DNA from: Pseudoduganella umbonata | GTDB lineage: Bacteria > Pseudomonadota > Gammaproteobacteria > Burkholderiales > Burkholderiaceae_D | DNA: 64,000 bases | Assembly: GCF_014192225.1 (NCBI RefSeq) | Contig: NZ_JACHXS010000005.1 | Span: 124,001 to 188,000 of the forward strand | Direction of reading: 5' to 3' | Shown here: piece after piece, positions 9,713-20,100 of the stretch | Position numbering within the stretch: position 1 is the stretch's first letter | How the letters are laid out: each line of letters begins with the position of its first letter | Program-made: the position numbers and the translations under genes | Notes under the pieces: generated by a model | What the model was told of the DNA's origin: nothing | Database searches by the model: none | The model's input: only the letters and a program-made list of their open reading frames with translations

Positions 9713-9724
9713 ATGCACGTGCAT
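9713..9724. promoter_or_regulatory. Perfect palindrome upstream of the HD-GYP gene (possible operator)
   Basis: The sequence ATGCACGTGCAT is a perfect 12-bp inverted repeat located 38-49 bp upstream of the HD-GYP start codon, where a promoter or operator would be expected. The flanking stretch 9725-9785 is AT-rich (TTGCTATAGACTATTGATATAAAG on the minus strand in pieces), but no confident -35/-10 pair was assigned. A regulator-binding role is inferred only from position and symmetry. Confidence 0.35.
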
Positions 9725-9848
9725 TTCAGCTTTTGCTTTATATCAATAGTCTATAGCAATAAGGTAAGGCACCGACCATGTCCTTGAGGAAAATCAAGCG
9801 ACATTGCTGAAAGATTCACACCAGTTTCGGCTCCGCTTATGTTCCTTC

Positions 9849-11294
9849 TTATGTTCCCGGCGTGCAGTCCGGGCAAGGCTGCAGCGGCTCCGGCGGCGGA
9901 TGCTTCAACGCCTCGGCCAGGTCGCGCAGCGCCGTGCGCACGCCTTCTTCGACGACCGGGTGGTAGAACGGCATCTCCAGCATCGCGGCCACGGTCAGCC
10001 CGGCCTGCACGGCCCACGCCAGCAAGTGGCCGATGTGCTCGGCGCGCGGGCCGATCATTTCCGCTCCCAGGAAACGGCCGCTGCCATACTCGCCGTACAC
10101 GCGCAGCATGCCGTGGTTTTGCAGCATGACGCGGCTGCGGCCCTGGTTCGCGAACGACACTTCGCCGACGGCAAAGCGGCCCTCATGGCTGTGGGACAGC
10201 GCGCGCCAGCCGGCACCCAGGGTGGCGATCTGCGGCTCGGTGAAGGCGATCGCCAGCGGCGTGCGGCGCAGGCCGGGCTGCACGTCCGGGTACAGCGCGG
10301 CATTGTGGCCGGCGATTTTTCCCTGGTCGGCCGCTTCCGGCAACAGCGGCAACTCGTCGTTGGCGTCGCCGGCGATGAAGATCGGGCTGGTGCCGCATTG
10401 CATCGTGGTGTGGTTGTACAGCGGCACGCCGCGGCGGTCGCGCTCGATGCCGGCCAGGTCCAGCCGCAGCGCCTGCACGTTCGGCGCGCGGCCGATCGCC
10501 ACCAGCACATGGTCGTAAAGCTCGCGCTGCTCGTTGCCGGCGGCGTCGCGCGTGACCAGCGCCAGTGCCTCGCCTTCCGGCTGTACCGACACCACCTGGG
10601 TCTGGAAGCGTATGTCGAGCTCCTGCTTCAGCACCCCGGTGGCCTCGGCCAGCACGGCCGGGTCGCTCAACTGGGCCACGCTGTTGCCGCGGGCGTACAG
10701 CGCGACGCGCACGCCGAGCCGGTGCAGCGCCTGGCCCAGCTCCAGCCCGATCACGCCGGTGCCGATGACGGCCACGGATGCCGGCAGGTCGGTCCAGTCG
10801 AACACGGCATCGCTGTGGATCACGCGCGGCCCCGCGCGTGCCCATTCCTCGGGCACGACCGGCGTCGATCCGGTGGCGATGACGATCCGTTCGGCATGCA
10901 CTTCGGTATGGTCGTCGACCAGCAGGCGATCGGGTGCCGCGAAGCGGGCATAGCCGCGGATCTTGTCGGCGGCCGGCAAGCCCTCGATATTCTCGACGAC
11001 GAAGCCGACGAAGCGGTCGCGCTCGCGGCGCACGCGCGCCATCACGGCCGGGCCGTCGATCCGCACGGTCCCGGCATGCACGCCGAAGCCGGGCGCCACC
11101 TGCAGCGCATGGGCGGCCTCGGCGGCCGAGATCAGCAGCTTGCTGGGCATGCACCCCACGCGTGCGCAGGTGGTGCCGTAGGGTCCGCCTTCGATCAGCA
11201 CCGCATGCTTGCCGGCCGCGCGCGCGGCCCGGTAGGCGGACAGGCCGGCGCTGCCGGCGCCGATGACAGCCACATCGCAACGAATCGTCTTCAT
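9849..11294 (-). CDS. Dihydrolipoyl dehydrogenase-type pyridine nucleotide-disulfide oxidoreductase
   Basis: A 481-residue FAD flavoenzyme starting MKTIRCDVAVIGAGSAGL. The N-terminal FAD motif GAGSAG is followed by the redox-active disulfide TTCARVGCMPSK (about residues 40-51). The central NAD-binding motif is VIGTGVIGLELGQAL, the FAD motif is IFIAGDAND, and the C-terminal dimer interface contains FYHPVVEEG, whose HP residues form the catalytic His-Glu pair. The TTCARVGCMPSK variant differs from the GGTCLNVGCIPSK of E3 subunits. It marks a stand-alone branch not linked to a 2-oxoacid dehydrogenase operon, and no such genes are nearby. It may reduce another disulfide substrate. The ATG at 11294 follows TCCAGGAGGAAC-like ribosome-binding sequence. 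Confidence 0.85.
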   Translation of the reverse strand: MKTIRCDVAVIGAGSAGLSAYRAARAAGKHAVLIEGGPYGTTCARVGCMPSKLLISAAEAAHALQVAPGFGVHAGTVRIDGPAVMARVRRERDRFVGFVVENIEGLPAADKIRGYARFAAPDRLLVDDHTEVHAERIVIATGSTPVVPEEWARAGPRVIHSDAVFDWTDLPASVAVIGTGVIGLELGQALHRLGVRVALYARGNSVAQLSDPAVLAEATGVLKQELDIRFQTQVVSVQPEGEALALVTRDAAGNEQRELYDHVLVAIGRAPNVQALRLDLAGIERDRRGVPLYNHTTMQCGTSPIFIAGDANDELPLLPEAADQGKIAGHNAALYPDVQPGLRRTPLAIAFTEPQIATLGAGWRALSHSHEGRFAVGEVSFANQGRSRVMLQNHGMLRVYGEYGSGRFLGAEMIGPRAEHIGHLLAWAVQAGLTVAAMLEMPFYHPVVEEGVRTALRDLAEALKHPPPEPLQPCPDCTPGT

Positions 11295-11356
11295 AGTTCC
11301 TCCAGGAATGCTGACGGCATCGTACACCACCGAACCCGGCAAGCTGCGTCCGGCGC

Positions 11357-13390
11357 TCAGATATCGACCGGGTCCACTTCCAGCGACCATTTCACGCGCG
11401 ACTTCATCTCCCGCAGCCGCGCCATCCATTCTTTCAGGAAGGCCTGCAATGCCGGCCGCGATGGCGACTCCACCAGCAGTTGCGCGCGGTCGACGTTGTA
11501 CACCCGCGTCATGCTCATCGGGATCGGATCGTTGATCGTGATGCCCTCGACGATATCCTCCCCCTGCAGGCAGTCGCGGGCGGCCTGCAGGAATTCCAGC
11601 GCCTTGGCCAGTTCCGGCGCCTCGGCCCGCAGCATGGCCTGGTACAGGTAGGGCGGCAGGCCGGCCTGCCCGCGCTCGGCCAGCAGCGCGCCGGCAAAAC
11701 GGTCGTAATCGTGGTTGACCACGGCGCCATACAGCGGATGTTCGGGGTAGCGGGTCTGCACCAGCACTTCGCTGGCGCTGCCGCCTTCGGCCTGCGCGGT
11801 GCGGCCGGCGCGGCCCGCCACCTGCATCAGCTGCGCGAACAGCCGTTCACTGGCGCGGTAATCCTGCGAGAACAGCGCCGTGTCCGGATTGAGGATGCCG
11901 ACCAGCGTCAGCTTTTTGAAATCGTGGCCCTTGGCGACCATCTGCGTGCCGATCAGGATATCGACGTCGCCGCGGTGCACCGTATCGAATGCTTCCTGCG
12001 CGCTGCCCTTGCGGCGCGTGGAATCGGCATCGATGCGCAGGATGCGCGCTTCCGGGAACATGGCCTGCAGGCCTTCCTCGATGCGCTGCGTGCCGCGCCC
12101 CAGCGGCTGCAGGTCGATATTGCCGCAGGTGGGGCAATGGCGGGGAATGCGCATTTCCAGGCTGCAGTGGTGGCAGCGCAGCTTGAACTCGCCCTTGTGC
12201 AGCACCATGAACGCGGTGCAGCGCTGGCAGTCGCTGACCCAGCCGCAGGAATCGCAGCAGATCACCGGCGCATAGCCGCGCCGGTTCAGGAACAGCAGCG
12301 ATTGTTCGCCCCGTTCGAGCCGCAGTTTCAACGCATCGATCAGGGGCGTGGTCAGGCCGTCGCGCGGCTTGTCGTGCTCCATGTTCACCAGTTTCACGGC
12401 CGGCAGCACGGCCTGCTTCACGGCGCGTTCGCGCAGCTCCAGCTTGCGGTAGCGCCCGGATTGCGCGTGGTGCCAGCTTTCCAGCGACGGCGTGGCCGAA
12501 CCCAGCACGACGGGGATCTTCAGTTGCCAGGCACGCCACACGGCCAGGTCGCGCGCCGAATAGCGCAAGCCTTCCTGCTGCTTGTACGACGGATCGTGTT
12601 CCTCGTCGATCACGATCAGCTTCAGGTGCGGCAGCGAGGCGAGGATCGCCAGGCGCGTGCCGAGCACGATGCGGGCCTGGCCCTGGTGCGCGGCCAGCCA
12701 GTGCAGCATGCGCTCGCCCTCGGCAAGGCTGCTGTGCAGCGTGGCCACCATGACGCCGGGGAAGCGGGCACGGATGTTCGATTCCAGCTGCGGTGTCAGG
12801 TTGATCTCGGGCACCAGCACGAGGATCTGCCCGTCCGGCTCGCGCGCCAGCACCTGGGCGCAGGCTTGCAGGTACACCTCGGTCTTGCCGCTGCCTGTCA
12901 CCCCGTACAGCAACAGCGGCGCGAATCCCTGCGCGGCGCCGATCGCATCGGCGGCCTGTTGTTGCTCGGGATTGAGCACCGGCATGCCGGCCGGCGTCGG
13001 GTCATGCCCGGGGTCCAGCTTCGCCAGTTTCTTGATGGCGCGATCCAGCGCCACGGTGGTCGGCAGGCGCAGGTTCTTCGGTACGCCCGGCAGCGCTACC
13101 TCGCCCAGCGGACGCTGGTAATACTCGGCCGCGAAACCGGCCAGCGCCAGCCATTGCGCCGGCAGCGGGGCCAGTTGCGTGCGCACCGCCAGCGCATCCT
13201 TGAGCTTTTCCTCGGGTACATCGGTATCGTCGGCAACGCCGACGATGATGCCGACGACCTCGCGCGTGCCGAACGGCACCAGTGCAAGGTGGCCTACCTG
13301 GGGCCGTGCCGTCTCGACGCACGGCCAGCGATAGTCGAACACCGCATGCAGCGGCGTGTCGAGTGCGATCCGGAGTATGCAATGCGGCAT
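11357..13390 (-). CDS. priA: Primosomal protein N' (PriA helicase)
   Basis: A 677-residue replication-restart helicase that recognises stalled forks and reloads DnaB. Visible elements are the N-terminal 3'-DNA-binding domain (MPHCILRIALDTPL...YRWP), Walker A GVTGSGKTEVYL, the DEEH box (VIDEEHDPSYKQ), the zinc-binding region with paired cysteines (CCDSCGWVSDCQRC, then CHHC, CPTCG), and C-terminal motifs V-VI (GTQMVAKGHDFKKL, QVAGRAGR). The length fits short PriA forms. Upstream lies the 600-bp gene-free region with DnaA-box-like sites, so priA expression could respond to DnaA. The lpd-type gene lies upstream of it only in coordinate terms and is read in the same direction beyond its 3' end. 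Confidence 0.95.
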   Translation of the reverse strand: MPHCILRIALDTPLHAVFDYRWPCVETARPQVGHLALVPFGTREVVGIIVGVADDTDVPEEKLKDALAVRTQLAPLPAQWLALAGFAAEYYQRPLGEVALPGVPKNLRLPTTVALDRAIKKLAKLDPGHDPTPAGMPVLNPEQQQAADAIGAAQGFAPLLLYGVTGSGKTEVYLQACAQVLAREPDGQILVLVPEINLTPQLESNIRARFPGVMVATLHSSLAEGERMLHWLAAHQGQARIVLGTRLAILASLPHLKLIVIDEEHDPSYKQQEGLRYSARDLAVWRAWQLKIPVVLGSATPSLESWHHAQSGRYRKLELRERAVKQAVLPAVKLVNMEHDKPRDGLTTPLIDALKLRLERGEQSLLFLNRRGYAPVICCDSCGWVSDCQRCTAFMVLHKGEFKLRCHHCSLEMRIPRHCPTCGNIDLQPLGRGTQRIEEGLQAMFPEARILRIDADSTRRKGSAQEAFDTVHRGDVDILIGTQMVAKGHDFKKLTLVGILNPDTALFSQDYRASERLFAQLMQVAGRAGRTAQAEGGSASEVLVQTRYPEHPLYGAVVNHDYDRFAGALLAERGQAGLPPYLYQAMLRAEAPELAKALEFLQAARDCLQGEDIVEGITINDPIPMSMTRVYNVDRAQLLVESPSRPALQAFLKEWMARLREMKSRVKWSLEVDPVDI

Positions 13391-13992
13391 CAGATCACCG
13401 GTGAACTATCCACAAATTCTGGGGATAACTTTGTGGACATTGACGTTGTAATTGATGGAAACCGGCGTTACCGAGCCAAAGATGAAGCATGGAAACGTCA
13501 AATTTCACAATTTTTTTCTTTTAAAATCAGTTACTTAAAAATAGCCCCAGAGAGCACCGAATTTGCAGGAATTTTTAATCTTGCTGTGCATAAGTCACCT
13601 GTGCTCAATCGCCTGATCGATCGATGACAAGGTAAATCGGCCGGCGAAACCGGCTATTTTACCAAGCAGGCTCTTCCATGACGAGCGCCATTGCCTGCTT
13701 AAAATTCGTGCAGCGCCGCATAAAAAAGCTTAAGTCGCGGTTTACTAAGCGCTTTTGTCAATTTTCCACAGTTTTTGTGGATAACTTTGTGGAGAATGCC
13801 CCGACAACATTGGAACAGGGCGGGGATAAGGTTTACTTATCGCAAAGAACACTAACTTTCATCCGGGATTTTACCCAGTCAAATCAAGCACTTGTGTTTT
13901 TTGCCGCAGCCAAACTTTCCCAGTTGCCTTTTACTTTGGCAACCAGAAAAATTGTGCATAAGTCGGGTTTGCCTGCTGGCTGGAACGGCGAT
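13391..13992. promoter_or_regulatory. AT-rich gene-free region with a cluster of DnaA-box-like sites
   Basis: This 600-bp stretch between the 3' end of hemE and the 5' end of priA has no credible gene and is far richer in A+T than its surroundings. Three sites match the DnaA box TTATNCACA exactly, all on the minus strand: 13585-13593, 13776-13784 (TTATCCACA) and 13953-13961. Three more differ by one base: 13406-13414 (CTATCCACA), 13420-13428 and 13762-13770 (TTTTCCACA). An A/T run with poly-T and TTAAAA (about 13508-13545) could unwind easily. GATC sites occur at 13614-13621. It may be a replication origin, a DnaA-titration locus or a DnaA-controlled priA promoter. No dnaA, dnaN or gidA gene is in the window, so the choice is open. 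Confidence 0.6.
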
Positions 13993-15072
13993 TCAGCCGC
14001 CGATACGCAGGTTGCGGCTATGGGAATGCACCGTGTCCACCATCACGGCCACGGACTCCGGCGGCGTGAATTGGGAAATGCCGTGGCCGAGGTTGAAGAC
14101 GTGGCCGGTAGTGTGGGGGCCGTAGGCGTCGAGCACGCGGCACACCTCGGCCTGGATCTGTTCCGCCCCGGCAAACAGGATGGCAGGATCGAGGTTGCCC
14201 TGCAGCGCGACCTTGTCGCCCACCGCGGCGCGCACCTTGCCGATGTCGGCAGTCCAGTCCAGGCCGATCGCATCGGCGCCGATCGCGGCGATTTCTTCCG
14301 CCCAGTGCGCGCCGCCCTTCGTGAACACGATCGCCGGAATGCGCACGCCGTCATGCTCGCGCTTCAGCTGCGCCAGCACGCGCTGCATGTAGTGCAGGGA
14401 GAACTGCTGATAGGCGCCGTCGGCCAGCGCGCCGCCCCACGAATCGAAGATCATCACCGCCTGGGCGCCCGCCTCGATCTGCGCGTTCAGGTACTCGGCC
14501 ACCGCGCGCGCATTCACGTCGAGGATGTGGTGCATCAGGTCCGGCCGGCTGTACAGCATCTTCTTGATGGTGTGGAACTCGCGCGACCCCTGGCCCTCGA
14601 CCATGTAGCAGGCCAGCGTCCACGGACTGCCGGAAAAGCCGATCAGCGGCACGCGGCCGTTCAGCGCGGTGCGGATCTGCGTGACCGCCTTGAACACGTA
14701 GTCGAGCGAGCCGGGTTCGGGCATGCGCAGCGCCTGCACGTCGGCCTCGGTTTTCAGCGGCCGTTCGAACTTCGGGCCTTCGCCTTCGACGAAATACAGG
14801 CCCAGGCCCATCGCGTCGGGCACCGTCAGGATGTCGGAAAACAGGATCGCCGCATCCAGCGGGTAGCGGTCGAGCGGCTGCAGCGTGACTTCGGTGGCCA
14901 GGTCCGGATTGGTGGCCAGGCCCATGAACGAGCCCGCCTTCTCGCGCGTGGCCTTGTATTCCGGCAAGTAGCGGCCCGCCTGGCGCATCAGCCACACAGG
15001 CGTGTAATCGGTCGGCTGGCGCAGCAGCGCACGCAGGAAGGTGTCGTTCTGGAGCGGGGCGAATTGTGGCAT
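13993..15072 (-). CDS. hemE: Uroporphyrinogen decarboxylase
   Basis: A 359-residue cytoplasmic enzyme that decarboxylates the four acetate side chains of uroporphyrinogen III to give coproporphyrinogen III in haem synthesis. Signatures are [15 protein letters not shown] near the N-terminus, the catalytic-pocket Asp in [29 protein letters not shown], and the C-terminal [10 protein letters not shown]. The start was moved to the ATG at 15072 ([17 protein letters not shown]), because the nearest alternative is a TTG three codons upstream. It is divergent from the S9 peptidase gene with a 70-bp gap that must hold both promoters (a TATTAT/ATAATA element lies at 15104-15109). Confidence 0.96.
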   Translation of the reverse strand: MPQFAPLQNDTFLRALLRQPTDYTPVWLMRQAGRYLPEYKATREKAGSFMGLATNPDLATEVTLQPLDRYPLDAAILFSDILTVPDAMGLGLYFVEGEGPKFERPLKTEADVQALRMPEPGSLDYVFKAVTQIRTALNGRVPLIGFSGSPWTLACYMVEGQGSREFHTIKKMLYSRPDLMHHILDVNARAVAEYLNAQIEAGAQAVMIFDSWGGALADGAYQQFSLHYMQRVLAQLKREHDGVRIPAIVFTKGGAHWAEEIAAIGADAIGLDWTADIGKVRAAVGDKVALQGNLDPAILFAGAEQIQAEVCRVLDAYGPHTTGHVFNLGHGISQFTPPESVAVMVDTVHSHSRNLRIGG

Positions 15073-15142
15073 GGATGGCAATGAAAGGCGGGACGAAAGA
15101 AGGTATTATCGCATCCCCCCGTTCTTTTCACCCGTCCCGGAA

Positions 15143-17122
15143 ATGACCGCTCAAAGCTCCTTGCAAACCGCTTCCTTCGGTACCTGGCCGTCGCCGATCG
15201 GCGCCGCCATGGTGGCCGCCGGCGCCACCCCGCTGTCCTCCATCGCAGTGCACGGCAACGATATCCTGTGGCTGGCCGGCCGCGCCAGCGAAGGGGGGCG
15301 CAACACGCTGCTGCGGCGCCGCGCAGGGCGGGTGGACGAGCTGACGCCCCTGCCGCTGAATGTGCGCAGCCGCGTGCACGAGTATGGCGGCGGCGCCTAT
15401 GCCGTGGAGGGCGACACCGTGTTCTTTTCCCATGCCGGCGACAACCGGCTGTACCGGAAAGATGGCAGCGCGAACGCGGTCCCCTTCACCGCCGAAGGCC
15501 GCCAGCGCTTCGCCGATTTCGTCGTCGACCGTGCGCGGGGCCGGCTGGTCGCCGTGCGCGAGCAGCATCCGGCCAGTCCAGCCGACCCGGCCGCCCATGC
15601 GCAGCCGGAAAACACGCTGTGCGCGGTGGCTTTCGACGGCACTGAAACGGTCCTGGCGCAGGGGCACGACTTTTATTCGTCGCCGCGGCTGTCGCCGGAC
15701 GGCCGCCAACTGGCCTGGCTGACGTGGGACCATCCGCGCATGCCGTGGCAGGGCACCGAACTGTGGCTGGCCGAGGTGGCGGCCGACGGCACGCTGGCCG
15801 CACCCACCCTGGTCGCGGGCGGCCCTGAAGAGGCGGTCTGCCAGCCCGAATGGTCGCCGGACGGACGGCTGTACTTCGTTTCCGACCGCAGCGGCTGGTG
15901 GAACCTGTACCGCCACGGCGACCAGGCCGGCCAGGTCGACGCCATCTGCCCGCTGGCGGCGGAATTCGCCGGCCCGCAGTGGACCTTCGGCAACGCCATG
16001 TACGGCTTCCTGTCCGCCGGCGAAATCGCCTGCACGTATATCGAGGAAGGCGTCAGCAGGCTGGCGCGCCTGGCGATCGGCACCGGCAAACTGGAGCCGA
16101 TCGCCAACCCGTACCAGGAAATCCGCGAACTGCGTACCGGCGACGGCTTCATCGTGGTGCTGGGCGGCAGCCCGACCATCCCGGCCGAGATCGCGCACAT
16201 CGATCTGGGAAACGGCGTGGCCAACGGCGAACCGCAGGTGCTGGCCCGTTCGATCGAGACGCTGCCGGACGCCGGCTACCTGTCCGTTCCGGAGAGCATC
16301 CGCTACCCCAGCGCGCAAGGCCGAACCGCGTACGCATTCTTCTACCCGCCACACAATCGCGACTGCGCCGCGCCGGCCGGTGAAAAGCCGCCGGTGATCG
16401 TGATCGGCCACGGCGGCCCGACCGGCATGGCGGCCAGCACGCTGAAGCTGGCCACGCAGTTCTGGACCAGCCGCGGATTCGGCGTGCTGGACGTGAACTA
16501 TGGCGGCAGCACCGGTTTCGGCCGCGCTTACCGCGACCTGCTGAAGGGGCAATGGGGCGTGGTCGACGTGAAGGATTGCGTGGCCGGTGCGCGCTGGCTC
16601 GTCGACCAGGGCCGCGCCGACGGCGACCGGCTGATCATCCGCGGCAGCAGCGCCGGCGGCTATACCACCCTGTGCGCGCTGGCCTTCCATGACGTGTTCA
16701 AGCTGGGCGCCAGCTACTACGGCGTTTCCGACCTGCAGGGGCTGGACGACGATTCGCACAAGTTCGAATCGCACTACAACGAATACCTGATCGCGCCGCA
16801 GCCGCAGGCGCGGCAGGTGTACCTGGAACGCTCGCCCAGCCACCACGCCGACAAGCTGGCACGCCCGATGATCTTCTTCCAGGGCCTGGACGACATGGTG
16901 GTGCCGCCGCAGCAGTCGGCGGCGATGGTGCAGGCATTGCGCGAGCGCGGCGTGCCGGTCGCCTACGTGGAGCTGGAAGGCGAAGGACATGGGTTCCGCA
17001 AGGCCGAGACCATCGTGCGCACGCTGGAAGCCGAGCTGTATTTCTACCGCCGCATGTTCGGGCTGCACGATACTGCGGCACCTGCGCCGGTGGAGATCCA
17101 TAACCTGGACGGCGCGGCATGA
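15143..17122 (+). CDS. S9 family (prolyl oligopeptidase/acylaminoacyl-peptidase type) serine peptidase
   Basis: A 659-residue protein beginning MTAQSSLQTASFGTWPSPI, with no signal peptide. The N-terminal half is a WD/PD40-type beta propeller (SPRLSPDGRQLAWLTW, PEWSPDGRLYFVSDRSG). The C-terminal half is an alpha/beta hydrolase with nucleophile GSSAGG near residue 501, catalytic Asp in GLDDMVVPPQ (near 582) and His in GEGHGF (near 615). It likely cleaves short peptides or acyl-amino acids in the cytoplasm. The stop overlaps the start of the SNF2 gene (ATGA, 17119-17122), so the two are translated together, an unusual pairing. Confidence 0.9.
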   Translation: MTAQSSLQTASFGTWPSPIGAAMVAAGATPLSSIAVHGNDILWLAGRASEGGRNTLLRRRAGRVDELTPLPLNVRSRVHEYGGGAYAVEGDTVFFSHAGDNRLYRKDGSANAVPFTAEGRQRFADFVVDRARGRLVAVREQHPASPADPAAHAQPENTLCAVAFDGTETVLAQGHDFYSSPRLSPDGRQLAWLTWDHPRMPWQGTELWLAEVAADGTLAAPTLVAGGPEEAVCQPEWSPDGRLYFVSDRSGWWNLYRHGDQAGQVDAICPLAAEFAGPQWTFGNAMYGFLSAGEIACTYIEEGVSRLARLAIGTGKLEPIANPYQEIRELRTGDGFIVVLGGSPTIPAEIAHIDLGNGVANGEPQVLARSIETLPDAGYLSVPESIRYPSAQGRTAYAFFYPPHNRDCAAPAGEKPPVIVIGHGGPTGMAASTLKLATQFWTSRGFGVLDVNYGGSTGFGRAYRDLLKGQWGVVDVKDCVAGARWLVDQGRADGDRLIIRGSSAGGYTTLCALAFHDVFKLGASYYGVSDLQGLDDDSHKFESHYNEYLIAPQPQARQVYLERSPSHHADKLARPMIFFQGLDDMVVPPQQSAAMVQALRERGVPVAYVELEGEGHGFRKAETIVRTLEAELYFYRRMFGLHDTAAPAPVEIHNLDGAA

Positions 17123-20100
17123 ACGACCGGGCTTTGCAGGACCAGTCATTGCAGGATCAATTCGGCGCGCTGCATCGCCACGAAAAAACCGTGCTGGCGC
17201 TGCTGGCGCTGGTGGGCGAGCCGATGGGCAAATCGGCGGTGCACGAGCACATCGCCAAGCTGGACCTGCAGGACGACGACGGCCATTCCATCAGGCAGGC
17301 CGCCAGCGACGAGATGCTGTTCCACCTGGAACGCCTGGCTTTCACGAGCCTCGTCGTCGGCCGCGGCTATGTCTGCAATGCCAGGCTGCGCTGGCCGGCG
17401 ATCCGCGCCGCCATCAGTGCCCACATGCTCGGCGACATCTGCCAGGCCTACGAAGCGGTCACCCCGATGCGCCGCAGCTGGGATGGCACGCCGGAACCGC
17501 GCAGCTACCGGCACGGCGTGGCGCGGCTGCGCATGGCACTGCTGCGCGGCCAGCCGCCGCAGGACGTGGCGCCGCTGCTGGCGGCCTGCCTGCGCTCCTA
17601 CGAAGCGGCGCAGCTGCACCCGATCGTCGACATTTTCGCGCGGCCGTTCGAAGCCGGCATGCTGCTGCTGGTGCACCCGTCGATGCAGGACGACATCCTG
17701 ATGCTGCTGCTCCAGCATGCGCAGCGCGAGCCGGCGCTGGCACCGCCCGTGCGCGGTGCCGCCGAGCGCCACTTCGACCGCCGGCACAAGGCTGGCGACG
17801 ACGTGTCGGGCGCGTTGCGGCTGGCGCTGGGCGAGGACGCGATCCTGTCCGGCAACCTGCCGCAGGCGGTCGCGTATCTGGAAGCGGTGCAAAGCCCGCT
17901 GGCGCTGTTCCATGCCAGCGCGCTGATGCTGCTGCGCGGCCATGTGGCCGATGCCGTCTCCGGCTTCGAAAACGCGCTGAAGTCGATCCGCCGCGAAACG
18001 GGCAAGCGCAAGCAGGTGTTCGCCGGCTTCGGCGGCTACCTGTACGTGCTGGCGCTGCTGCGCGCCGGCGATGCGAAAGCACTGAAGACGGCCGAAAGCT
18101 ACCTCGAGGTGGCCGTGCACGCGCAGCAGAATCCCGACAGCAATACCTACAGCATGCTGTCGATGCTGCGCCAGGTGCGCGCCGGCACGCTGCAGGCCGA
18201 CGTGGTGTTGTCCCGCGCCTGGGATACGCCGCTGCAGGCGCAACTGTTCCAGGCGCTGGTGTACTGGTGGCTGGGACTGCCGCAGCTGGAAAAGCGCCGC
18301 GCCGAATTGCAGGACCTGGCGCAGAACGCCGGCGCCGCCGGCTACACTCTCATTGCCGCGCAGGCGGAAAGCCTGCTGGGGCACCTGGGCGACGAAGCGG
18401 CCGAAGCCCGCGCCGGCGACATGCTGGCGGCGCTGGGCCTGCCGGACATGGCCACCTGGTTCGAGCGGCAGGAAGGCTGGCAGCGCCAGCTCGACGCGCT
18501 GATCAACCTGCACCAGCTGGCGTCGCCGGCCGCGAGCGAGACGCGGCTGGTGTGGATGATCACCTGGAGCGACCGCTCCGGCATCGGCGAACTCGAACCG
18601 CGCGAACAGAAGCGCAGCGCCAAGGGCCAATGGAGCAACGGCCGCCCGATCGCGCTGAAGCGGCTGGCCGAGGATGCGGCGGAGCTGGATTTCCTGACGG
18701 CGCAGGACGTCCGCCTGAGCACGCACATCGCGCCGTCGCGGCAGGCCTATTCGTCGGGCCTGCGCTACGACATCGATCCGCTCGAGGCCCTGCCGGCGCT
18801 GGTCGGCCATCCGCTGGTGTTCTGGATGGACGCGCCGGAAACCCGCGTGGAGATCGGCGGCGGCGAGCCGGAACTGCTGGTGCAGGAGACCAAGGGCAAG
18901 CTGCGCCTGTCGCTGCACCCCAGCCTGTCCAGCACCGACCGGGTCGTCACGCTGCGCGAAGCGCCGAACCGTATCCGCGTGATCGCCGTCAATGACGAGC
19001 ACCGCCGCATCGCCACCATCGTCGGCGATGGCCTGACGGTGCCGCTGCATGCGAAGGACCAGGTATTGAAGGCGATCGGCACGGTGGCCGCCAGCGTGAC
19101 CGTGCAATCGGACATCGGCGGCGGCAGTGCCGGTGCCGGCGCGGCCGATGCCGATATCCGCCTGCACGTGCACCTGCTGCCCTACCAGCAAGGCTTGCGG
19201 ATGCAGGTGCAGGTGCGCCCCCTGCCCGATGCGGGACCCTACTATGCGCCCGGCGCGGGGGCCGAAACCGTCATCACGGACGTCGGCGGCAAGCCGGTGC
19301 AGGTGCGCCGCGACCTGGCCGGCGAGCGCGATGCCGAGCGCCAGCTGGTGCTCCGGTGCACTGCGCTGGAAGGGGCCGAGCAGGAACACGGCGAATGGCT
19401 GATCGGCCAGCCGGCGCTGTGCCTGCAACTGTTGACGGAACTGCAGGAACTGGGGCCGGAGCGCGTGCTGGTCGGCTGGCCCGAGGGAGAAAAGTTCAGG
19501 GTCTCGCCGACCCTGCATACCAAGCAGCTGAAGCTGTCGATCAAGAGCAAAAAAGACTGGTTCGCCGTCAGCGGCCAGCTGCAGGTGGACGAAGAACGCG
19601 TGGTGGACCTGCGCTCGCTGCTGGAGCTGATCCGCGCCGGCAAGAGCCGCTTCATCGAATTGAAGGACCGGCAGTTCCTGGCCCTGTCGGAAGAGCTGTA
19701 CCGGCGCCTGTCGGAACTCGACGCCTATGGCGAGGACGACGATGCCGGTGCGAAAGTCCATCAGCTGGCCGCCTTCGTGCTGGAAGAACTGGCTGGCGAA
19801 GTGGGCGGCCTGGAAGCGGACAGGCTGTGGCGCGAGCATATCGCCCGCATCGCCGCCCAGGCGGAATACCGGCCGCTGGTGCCGTCCACCCTGCAGGCCG
19901 AGCTGCGCGACTACCAGCGCGAAGGCTTCGAATGGCTGGCCCGGCTGGCCCACTGGGGCGTGGGCGCCTGCCTGGCCGACGACATGGGCCTGGGCAAGAC
20001 GGTGCAGGCGCTGGCACTGGCGCTGCTGCGCGCGCCGCACGGTCCGGCGCTGGTGGTGGCGCCCACGTCCGTGTGCCTGAACTGGGTCAGCGAAGCGGCG

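Noticed and set aside
13678..13990. Open frame from 13678 running into the hemE antisense
   Set aside because: It only reflects the absence of stops, crosses the hemE antisense and has no recognisable domain.
13391..13992. Calling the region the chromosomal origin (oriC) outright
   Set aside because: The DnaA boxes are suggestive, but no dnaA, dnaN, rpmH or gidA is present and skew cannot be judged from this window, so only a candidate status is justified.
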